From NCBI GenBank assembly GCA_902800245.1, contig CADCDY010000001.1:1-57474 (forward strand): a stretch of 57,474 bases of DNA, read 5' to 3'. The position numbers were made by a program, and so were the translations under genes. Positions within the stretch are counted from its first letter, which is position 1. The number at the start of each line of letters is the position of its first letter. Shown one piece after another: positions 19,201-23,603 of the stretch. The notes below the pieces were generated by a model that saw only the letters and a program-made list of their open reading frames with translations, searched no databases and was not told the DNA's origin. The DNA comes from an uncultured Prevotellaceae bacterium. Its GTDB lineage: Bacteria; Bacteroidota; Bacteroidia; Bacteroidales; Bacteroidaceae.

Positions 19201-19760
19201 TTCTTCACATCATGGTGACCAACACCGTCGGCAGAAGCAAACGTTCCGCTGACACTCACCGTGTGCCTTTCTTCGGAATGGTTCTCATACATGTAGACGT
19301 CAAGACCAATATAATAGTCATCATCCCTGTTGCCTTCACTCTTGTCGCCAATACCGGAAAACATGGCCTTGAAGCTTTCGTTGCTACCTGCCTTAAACGT
19401 GGTGCCGTGAGCCTTCACGTAGTAGATGGTCTTGCCATTCTCCGTACACGTCCACTCCGTGGCTGTTTCAGTACCGTCGCCGTTGTTCAGACCTGTAAGG
19501 GTTAAGGCGTGACCATCGACCTTCATCGTGGGAGCCCCATTCCAATAGGTATCCACATTGTCGGTGTTTCTTATCCACAGATAGACAGTAAAATAGGGAT
19601 TGCTCTCTGTGATGGCGGCATAACCCGTCGAACCATCACCACATGCTAACGAGGCTGTAGGTATCACAAAGCGTGGCTGTTCGTCGTCCGCCACGGCCTG
19701 TTGTGTACTGACCACAAACAACAAGGTCAGCAGACTGATAAAATAATGGCGTAGTTTCAT
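10203..19760 (-). CDS. Giant secreted multidomain LamG/Fn3 protein (3185 aa)
   Basis: Signal peptide MKLRHYFISLLTLLFVVSTQQAVA. Visible modules, in approximate residues, are: three fibronectin III-like domains (295-620); a LamG/concanavalin-like domain (640-850, ending VGLVAYWPMDES); carboxypeptidase-regulatory-like domains (930-1050); a glycine-rich segment (about 1405-1455, EVKGGAGMTTAVGAVGAY, TGGGGAGFNLGV); and a charged coiled-coil-like stretch (about 1637-1673, EQIKQWENILRDNEKAK). These are followed by two LamG domains (2105-2280 and 2310-2490; SLIGYWRLDEG, GLVGYYPMEHS), a BACON-like segment (WLKASPSSGAVPPHGTQDVTF) and a C-terminal module (LVVYALTGQVVFRGQ...GIYIINET) like a type 9 secretion sorting domain. 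LamG and Fn3 modules usually bind glycans or proteins at the cell surface; no catalytic motif was seen. It is expressed behind the chimeric sensor gene (14-base gap). Likely a surface adhesin or scaffold; substrate unknown. Confidence 0.8.
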   Translation of the reverse strand: MKLRHYFISLLTLLFVVSTQQAVADDEQPRFVIPTASLACGDGSTGYAAITESNPYFTVYLWIRNTDNVDTYWNGAPTMKVDGHALTLTGLNNGDGTETATEWTCTENGKTIYYVKAHGTTFKAGSNESFKAMFSGIGDKSEGNRDDDYYIGLDVYMYENHSEERHTVSVSGTFASADGVGHHDVKNKSALTLDGESEAKSGTTIFSFKESGWSLLWTNQKELTFTSPDFEEKSGWGKYSVYFYNKESSQVSNGQVKVTVTDNNPNYTGNTSYRTVYYYKGKYADKYEMVFSKEDYKTPTAMAYPSNLNASYDAWGKTISLQWKTENSKNYSGSYDLYRDGTYLTSVGGNSYTDKVDAYGPYNYTLYFVPNGWTSGTKESQLSARKQATLDRNFELGELNVTVNNARNGYMLTWTASSYTPSATTYYTIYRKTVSATDGNVTFTESDKLTTVKASTATSYSYEDLNINSTDTYSYMVSINVQDYNYQTKPTQPNGRVDGSSLTSFTATRGTYTDKVELKWTADVKAQDKMVYVIRRHTIDNGGPEQFSESDAFSTKIATIEDGSTSFTDTQLNCGYYYMYRVDALINGNESQFVSRYCDGFARNTATVTGNVTFQDAGSTIGVEGVRVDFDVEDGNNHRQSLWCTSDSCGLLWKQDNVKLSNYFDKHPFSQQMYVCPDAGQGNDPCLMDMHGSLRLGLSNETSEGYLVTAKVGGTTYKSAHRLRSGEYTHLTFTYDGSGCGQLMMVDADGTMTIDTLFTNVTVKWTPESGYEGRVSVFMECNGTKSVRGYVDEVRFFKRQLTAADVRQNYDRMMGGTEVGLVAYWPMDESINTMRVAYDYSSTDGKANENHAIIMGGTRTATIPDKDQLSLHAVTDTLGYYALQGLSFDGVGTNYTVRPSKGVHEFTPGSTKVLVSPETLGNIGPVNFTDKSQFPVEGVVYYENTLYPVEGCRFLVDNVVVTDSYGREVTSDGNGRFTFPVGIGEHIITIEKDGHEFLNEGHWPAAGKHNFNAEINDLTFTDITKAVVAGRIVGGSVERSKPLGLGQSVANVGRATLTLRTSADVKDAKALNVYYDKDNGKYENNPQPLDLGTANPGIVNSTAFVGGYSGTSADMDVKTITIHTDPATGEFAVKLPPVTYYVTTNVENNAEVTAIIGGSQMLNAENVLYTDTATAVVDDAESSFSYHTAFVPTFDAIPNISVRQTDNELGAFGDLRVAAGELNDTVDAYHVDADTGKLVYNYGWPIFTKGTIYTFEISSFERYLNYDENPKNPKPYDQPSSAGTLDINNQMVLGGDTIDNIPLDEEGKYTYTFQAEEANVEPPYTQAISVSLILGDKVTPWYWNYSEEGQSLRGAVFSAKLTGSSFVTKAPDQLLNILRDPFGSNSTVTWATGSTHSVSFSRDISYDYSFGGAAEVKGGAGMTTAVGAVGAYTTIEMKMTGGGGAGFNLGVNFGNNEDITYTTTMTENYSTSSDKRYDGADGDVFIGVSSSLTYGDGSQVMLVNDQNGGYAIGAKDVIVVGETVDNAFAYSQYHIENHLIPELKKLREDKLIEVSEDQLKNYQQTYLNDETDTVIYMTSLHPDDPRFGSDNRDFDVWDSDTAKVMRIVDGRLACIYGPSYSIFPPKSFKSTDDMWDAVQEATEQIKQWENILRDNEKAKVEAINDSTRRLRETYAWDAGASTSYTTKYESSKALGLTVGFDPQVFTKTCLNVKAEGGGVTASVNAGFELHIATNRKLHATISNSTTDEYTVTPYDPVTDNYHIMERYEAPDGYGWIFRQIGGATSQNYEPALYTKYYQPGTEISKATKQVEVPHIYCAEPVKTNVPAGGPAVFDLVLSNATKADITAPITFGLQVVNDDWGKMAKVQLNGQPMTDNIANIYLTVDDPVQQVALQVYPADNSVVHIDSLHVSFYSDGQWTISDDIVLAAHFLPQPDQVELAVDKTLIYTGTDSTLTLNAKGYNVNSSVLNAVKLQQRRNGGVWSTIHSWVKGTPSSSTESALVAEIDTLIDMRNGNVWPDGAYEFRAVTDCTIDGQHLEGMSEAVAVTKDVTLPQLISIPKPQDGVLNAGDDISVTFNENIYQNLSKDANFIIQGVLNTDSVAHEVALQMDGSPAPVATSQSGLTLGNTSFTICTWLKYSGGAGTILRHGDGLNAFRISIGDDGVLTAYITDENGNAQPYKANEALPTDKWLYLGVTYDVMGGTLSAYYASGEDTRVLMSNVAVGTKASSQGNISLGENLSGAMHELSLYSTALNWSAIQQQMYTGKNNSTPSLIGYWRLDEGHGTKGEDLARSRHMLLESPNSWYMENENLALSIDGVVTPAMPVLSMNTGVEDSYLIEMWARISQMEKDTVQLLSLDKSGVLDICVAKNGSLQLVADGQRINQTAAVNDINLNDGLWHHVALNVLRGSDAQANVIVDGTSVLTTASDWIPAIKGEYLYMGCNMQGAIDEVRLWHGANTQDAISERRYTRINPENAGGLVGYYPMEHSFYDDYHQRVFEFTPANMAEGAIAQSTLIAVPTDTTSAQPTATLASTTQTPGLKSAPHMSNLKFDFVTNERNVNITLNESPAKMEGCIINTTLRGYSDMHSNVGKPITWSYRVLQNPLQWENADMEVKADMGSSMEFTATLTNTGADYQEWNMTDLPSWLKASPSSGAVPPHGTQDVTFTVSSSNPIGRYFASVSARTTIRQSSSVENNALDTPLDISLIVKGEQPNWTAESYSESMTVVGQISIDGITSTDTEDLVGAFIYDNGQMRCVGKAQPKYNTKRDAYYVTIIVNGEDKLEGSLVSFRIYDASTGKTYPLVSTSPSVFFSIDATVGSTTQPVVWKNENKLLQTEHLAAGWTNISLYLKPDTDDQHLFDMLGNNITQLKVDKNTTLEHKDGQWSASYSPIKPGQMMKVNLTAADTLYVIGDEVDPADWPQTIDAGPNTSTWIGVPTQAAMTIDEAFAGIEPVENDQVKGDDAVSIFDGEKWDGNLTSILPGKGYIFTSAAEVPRTLVFPAKSQTGLTTYPTQRRGIPANYQYAHNMVALCTVQDEGRTISDDVDIKVFDQYGGLRGVTVKTLRDSLHLVFISGDTEGEPLIIVANVNGQTHVQLLPQGFVRNGILGRLLNPYVIRASGLTDISETVFDARSQLVVYALTGQVVFRGQASDFDRHSLSLDGIYIINETKFDGSVTCCKVRIDRY

Positions 19761-19774
19761 AAGTATATCTTTTT

Positions 19775-21814
19775 TTATTTCTTTACCTTTTTACCATTCA
19801 CGATGTACAGGCCTTTAGCTGTTAGCTTTTGGCCATTAGCTATGCGACGACCCTGCAGGTCGTACCACTCGCCACTTAATTCGTGAGATTCGTGCGATTC
19901 GTGTACGTTAATAGCCGTCGTGTTCTCGTCGAATCCGAGGTATGCTGGTGCAAGCGTCGTCGCAACCTCCAAGTGTGCCCTGTTCGGGTTCAATGCAGCA
20001 CCTGCGAACTTATAGAAGCCCAGTACACCGCCTTCTGCCGCCAAGGTATAGGCGGTCTTGCCAGCTTCAACCGTCGCGCCGCCCTTCAGTTCGTTGTCGC
20101 TGAGCGTTGATGCTGCAGCGTCATTCAGTTGCAGGGTGACAGGTGTAACGGCAGCTTTCAGCAGTACGGCATTGCCGGCAGGGATGACGCCGCCCTCGAC
20201 TTCGGTCAGATTCACCTTATTGCCACTGACAGCGGCGGTATAGACGGTGGCGTCGGCACAATAGCTCTGCGTGCCGCTGTAGAACGAAGTCCAGTAGTCG
20301 CTGCCGTTCTGATTAGCCGTCAGCATGATGCCATAGGGCTGCAGGGTCTCGCCGGCGATGGCGGCAATCTCCGTACTATTCAACGTGCCGCTATATGTTG
20401 CGCCATTGCCGTCGGTGAAGATTTTGCCCGTAGCCACAGCGAGAGCTCCCCCACCCTCCAGTTCGTATTTCTTTACCTTGATGCGGTCAGCAGCGTTGCG
20501 CCACCCGAGGGTGATATACTTCGCACGAAGACCATGGTCATTTGTGCAGTTCGTTTCTACGTTGCCGCCATGAATGGTTATGCTGCCGTTACCGCTGGCA
20601 CTGATACCAGGGCCGTTACCGGATTGTGTGGTGACATGGCCTCCGTTAATGGTGATATGGCCATTGTTGTTGGCATGGATGCCTGAAACATTATAAGTAG
20701 TGTTTGTCTTGAGGGCCCCGCTTCCACCGCTTTGGGCGTAAATGGTCAGGTTGCCATCCACTTGAAGGGCGTTGGTGGCACCACTGCTCACAGTGATCGT
20801 TGCACCATCGCAGAGGATAAGGCAGACATCGCCAGTGAACTGCAACTGGCCGGTGTATGTGACGTCCGTTATAACAACATACCAACCAGCGCCATGAGTC
20901 GTAGTAGAAGTACCACCCGCCAAAATAGTAGCTGAATGGCTGTTTGAAGTGCCGTCAGCATCGATATAGCTGACAACCTCGCTGTCTGCCAATGCCGTCA
21001 GGGCAGTCATCATGAATGCGAGTGTTATTACTAAGCGCCGCTGGCTCCTCTTCCCCTCGGCTACATCCTCCGTGGCGTTGGTGCCGGCCTCAATCACCGT
21101 ACCATAGTTCGTCAGGCCGTAGTAGATGTAGCAGAACACCGCGATACCGAGGGCCATCAGGAGAATGTACGGCCACTGTTCGTTGGGGAATGCCGCCGTC
21201 ACCACGATGCTACCCAGTCCGAAAATGATGATCAGGTGACAGCTCACGCGGATGGAGCGCTGGAACCTCATCACCATCGTGCGGTTGTCGTCCGTCCACC
21301 AGCGGGCATTGTCGTCGCTCTGCGGCAGTCGTCCCGTCATCACGCGCACGCGTACAAGCGTATGATAAAAAATAAAGGAGATGTATAGCGCGTGAAGGAA
21401 GAATACCAACAGCGAGAAGTGGAAAGCGACAAGCGAAAAGCAGGTTGCCGCCGTCCAGTAGGCGATGATGCCCACTACGAGGACGGTGATGTCGCGCACG
21501 ACGATGCGCCGCGTCAGATAGTTCGGGTTCAGCAGCGAGATGTGGCTCCAGCCGAACAGCACCGCCGCCATGTGGAAGTAGCTCACCGACAGTGCCGAGG
21601 CCCCTGCAGGCCATGTGGCGCGCCAGCCCAGCCGGTTGTGGGCGATGAATCCTGCAGCAAAGATCAGGAACGTCAGTGCCGTCAGCAGTCGCGAACGGCG
21701 GTATACCGTATAGTCGCCGTAACTGGAGTTACCCGCCAACAGCGCACAGCCCATTGTTATATTCACGGCTGCGGCAATCAGCAAGATGATGTTGTACAAA
21801 TTCTGAATAATCAT
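19775..21814 (-). CDS. Chimeric protein: AraC-type membrane sensor domain plus secreted C-terminal part
   Basis: Residues 1-250 are a six- to seven-helix membrane domain resembling the sensor half of the divergent AraC regulator. Shared features are a YxRSR motif near 38-42 and a last helix FCYIYYGLTNYG, compare FCISYTVVNFYG. Where that regulator has its DNA-binding helices, this protein has KRSQRRLVITLAFMMTALTALADSEV (about 255-280), a typical cleavable signal peptide. Then comes a Ser/Thr/Gly-rich exported region with NGHITINGGHVTT and NGSITIHGGNVET repeats (beta-helix-like, about 360-430), and the tail WYDLQGRRI...KGLYIVNGKKVKK. So it looks like a regulator fragment fused in frame to a complete secreted protein. 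The ATG at 21814 follows a minus-strand TAATTTTG box. An alternative start near the internal signal peptide cannot be excluded. Role unknown; it may report to or control the giant protein encoded 14 bases downstream. Confidence 0.7.
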   Translation of the reverse strand: MIIQNLYNIILLIAAAVNITMGCALLAGNSSYGDYTVYRRSRLLTALTFLIFAAGFIAHNRLGWRATWPAGASALSVSYFHMAAVLFGWSHISLLNPNYLTRRIVVRDITVLVVGIIAYWTAATCFSLVAFHFSLLVFFLHALYISFIFYHTLVRVRVMTGRLPQSDDNARWWTDDNRTMVMRFQRSIRVSCHLIIIFGLGSIVVTAAFPNEQWPYILLMALGIAVFCYIYYGLTNYGTVIEAGTNATEDVAEGKRSQRRLVITLAFMMTALTALADSEVVSYIDADGTSNSHSATILAGGTSTTTHGAGWYVVITDVTYTGQLQFTGDVCLILCDGATITVSSGATNALQVDGNLTIYAQSGGSGALKTNTTYNVSGIHANNNGHITINGGHVTTQSGNGPGISASGNGSITIHGGNVETNCTNDHGLRAKYITLGWRNAADRIKVKKYELEGGGALAVATGKIFTDGNGATYSGTLNSTEIAAIAGETLQPYGIMLTANQNGSDYWTSFYSGTQSYCADATVYTAAVSGNKVNLTEVEGGVIPAGNAVLLKAAVTPVTLQLNDAAASTLSDNELKGGATVEAGKTAYTLAAEGGVLGFYKFAGAALNPNRAHLEVATTLAPAYLGFDENTTAINVHESHESHELSGEWYDLQGRRIANGQKLTAKGLYIVNGKKVKK
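19814..19904. repeat. Short repeats forming part of the C-terminal module
   Basis: TTAGCTGTTAGCTTTTGGCC (19814-19833) and the following ATTAGCTA belong to the same TTAGCTATTGGC-type repeat seen at 2571-2597; they encode IANGQKLTAK in the minus-strand protein. At 19879-19904 the nine-base unit ATTCGTG(A/C)G occurs three times and encodes HESHESHE. Both lie inside the reading frame, around YDLQGRR. Confidence 0.65.
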
Positions 21815-21897
21815 GGTTTTTTTGATTTTTTTTTAATGGTGAGGTCTATGGTCGACCCTTAGTTTTCTGCGTATCCTAGAATTGTTATTTTCGACTG

Positions 21898-21905
21898 CAA
21901 AATTA
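21898..21905 (-). promoter_or_regulatory. Minus-strand -7 box before the chimeric sensor gene
   Basis: Complement reads TAATTTTG, the Bacteroidetes -7 consensus, 83 bases before the start codon at 21814. No TTTG at 19-20 bases upstream; instead, GGTGTC repeats occupy that region, which suggests activator dependence. Confidence 0.45.
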
Positions 21906-21924
21906 CAAGTTCTAATTTAATTTC

Positions 21925-21995
21925 GGTGTCAAAAAACACACAATGGTGTCAAAAAAACAAGAATCAGGTGTTAAAAATCGCATAATTTTAACACC
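21925..21995. promoter_or_regulatory. Repeated GGTGT(C/T)AAAA operator-like sites in the divergent region
   Basis: GGTGTCAAAAAA starts at 21925 and 21945 and GGTGTTAAAAAT at 21967, giving spacings of 20 and 22 bases, about two helical turns. TTAACACC at 21988-21995 is the inverse of the third copy, so it forms an inverted repeat with it. Tandem sites at this spacing are typical of AraC-family regulators. The adjacent plus-strand gene encodes such a regulator and the minus-strand operon starts on the other side, so autoregulation and control of the operon are inferred. Confidence 0.55.
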
Positions 21996-22022
21996 TTTCT
22001 TGCCTGTTTTTGTCTTTTTTTG

Positions 22023-22030
22023 TAATTTTG
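22023..22030 (+). promoter_or_regulatory. -7 box of the AraC regulator gene
   Basis: TAATTTTG, 37 bases before the GTG start. A weak CTTG lies 20 bases upstream at 21999-22002. The operator-like repeats end just before it. Confidence 0.5.
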
Positions 22031-22067
22031 CCCCCAGAAACGAAAAAAAGAAAACGAGAACGGCGCC

Positions 22068-23201
22068 GTGATACCCATCGAGCATATTCAGTTCGCTGCC
22101 ATCACGCTGACGGGATTCCTCACCCTGATGCTGGTGTTCATCCTCCCCCTGAACGGCGAGGCAGGACAGGTATACAACCGTTCGCGCTGGTTCATGGTGG
22201 CTGGTACCGCCCTGCTGCCCGTGCAGTTCCTGTTGCAATACACGCTGCATTTCCGCCAGATGGGCGTAGAACCCGCCGTATTGGTCAATCTGCTGTTTTT
22301 CATGCCCTCGGCGTGGCTCATCAGCCTCGCCATCCTCAATCTGCTGCGACAGTCGTCGCTGCGCATTCACGACTGGCAGGTAGGTCTCTGCAGCTATCTT
22401 GTCGTCGTCGCCATACTTCTGGGGGCCAATCCCACGGGCGGTCACGCCATTCTCGACGTCACTCCCCGCCTCTACTATGCCGAGGTGGTCGCAGCCGTGG
22501 TCTATGCCCTCATGCAGTTCCACTATACTGGCCAGCTGTGGCACGAGTTCCGCCGCGTGCGCCTCGCACTCGACAACTATTTCGACCGCGAGCGTCACGG
22601 CATCATCCGCTGGATGCGCAACAGCACCATGCTGCTCTCCCTCTCCGCCGTCTTCGCGCCGATGGTCATCTTCTGGTCAGGGCCACTGCTCATCGTCTAT
22701 ACCCTCACCATTTTCTTCTGCATCAGCTATACCGTCGTCAATTTCTACGGCTACGGTTTCGACCGTCACCATCTGAATGCCCTGCAACAGGTCGAGCAGA
22801 CCATGCGTGAGGACGAACAGCAGCAGACCGCCGCCAGTGGTCGTGACGACAGCCGCGAACTGCACGAACAGGACCTGAAGCGCATCACTGCCGCTGTCGA
22901 CCGCTGGATAGAGCGCGGAGGCCACCTGCATGGCGGCATCACCATCCAGACCGCTGCCGACGACATGCACCTGCCGCGCTATCTCCTTTCTGCCTGGCTC
23001 AAGTCCACCCGTCAGGGACTCTTCAACCCCTGGCTCACCCATCTGCGCATCGAGGAAGCCAAGCGTCAGCTCACCCTGCATCCGGAATGGAACAACGACA
23101 CCATTGCCGAACACTGCGGCTTCACCTCGCGCACTTACTTCCAAACCACTTTCAAGCGCATCACCGGCGTCACCCCTCAGGAGTTCCAAACCCGCCAGTA
23201 A
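22068..23201 (+). CDS. Membrane-embedded AraC-family transcription regulator
   Basis: The 377 residues start at a GTG with no better upstream start. About seven hydrophobic segments fill residues 5-225 (for example FAAITLTGFLTLMLVFILPL and VIFWSGPLLIVYTLTIFFCISYTVVNFYG). A charged linker (EDEQQQTAASGRDDSRE) leads to a double helix-turn-helix DNA-binding domain at about 285-377, with TIQTAADDMHLPRYLLSAWLK and NDTIAEHCGFTSRTYFQTTFKRITGVTPQEF, the AraC signature. Such fusions are common in Prevotella and are thought to transduce an envelope signal directly to DNA. It is divergent from the chimeric sensor/giant-protein operon, whose first product shares its membrane domain; control of that operon is likely but inferred. 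Confidence 0.85.
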   Translation: MIPIEHIQFAAITLTGFLTLMLVFILPLNGEAGQVYNRSRWFMVAGTALLPVQFLLQYTLHFRQMGVEPAVLVNLLFFMPSAWLISLAILNLLRQSSLRIHDWQVGLCSYLVVVAILLGANPTGGHAILDVTPRLYYAEVVAAVVYALMQFHYTGQLWHEFRRVRLALDNYFDRERHGIIRWMRNSTMLLSLSAVFAPMVIFWSGPLLIVYTLTIFFCISYTVVNFYGYGFDRHHLNALQQVEQTMREDEQQQTAASGRDDSRELHEQDLKRITAAVDRWIERGGHLHGGITIQTAADDMHLPRYLLSAWLKSTRQGLFNPWLTHLRIEEAKRQLTLHPEWNNDTIAEHCGFTSRTYFQTTFKRITGVTPQEFQTRQ

Positions 23202-23273
23202 CCTCCCTTTATCTTTCGAGTAAAAATAATTCGGTAGCGACAACAAGACAGTCAGAGGCTTGTCGCTCCATAT

Positions 23274-23330
23274 ACAACGCCCGAAAACCTTTCGCTGCAA
23301 GTTTTCTGGTGTAAATCAGACACTTAGGAA
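23274..23330 (+). repeat. 57-bp dispersed inverted-repeat element, copy A
   Basis: Differs at three of 57 positions from the copy at 32526-32582. A 12-base stem (ACGCCCGAAAAC, GTTTTCTGGTGT, one mismatch) encloses a CTTTCGCTGCAA loop and is followed by the invariant AAATCAGACACTTAGGAA. Lies about 70 bases past the AraC gene stop and could act as a terminator, though the conserved flank suggests a repeat family. Confidence 0.7.
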
Positions 23331-23336
23331 AAATTG

Positions 23337-23453
23337 TCACCGTACTTACGGTGGGGGAGGATTTCCTTGCGGAGGAGGGCGACGAGATCGCGGAACAGTT
23401 GTTTCTGGAGGGCGAGATCGCCCTGGTAATAACTGATAGTGTTACGACAGAGA
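23337..23453 (-). pseudogene. 3' remnant of a small gene family (homologue at 41954-42259)
   Basis: Minus-strand translation gives CRNTISYYQGDLALQKQLF followed by RDLVALLRKEILPHRKYG. This matches the C-terminal half of the small protein encoded at 41954-42259 (CRDTISYYHDDPARQEQLF, RDLVTLLRMLAKSG). The 5' half is not recognisable here. Another tail remnant is at about 39678-39728. Function of the family unknown. Confidence 0.6.
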
Positions 23454-23508
23454 TTTTTCCACGATGCGACAGAGGAAGAATACTATCGTAGGTTATTATT
23501 CAAAGCAC

Positions 23509-23539
23509 AGAAAAAAAAGGATGTGTCATCACTGACACA
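23509..23539 (-). terminator. Terminator of the three-gene secreted-protein operon
   Basis: TGTGTCA and TGACACA (23522-23539) pair around TCAC. On the minus strand the hairpin is followed by a run of eight T (plus-strand A-run at about 23511-23518). It lies about 65 bases after the stop at 23604. Confidence 0.75.
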
Positions 23540-23603
23540 CCCTCCCAAAGAAAACGCTTTGCTAACTTTAAAAAGCAAAACTATAAACTATAAGCTAGTT
23601 TAC

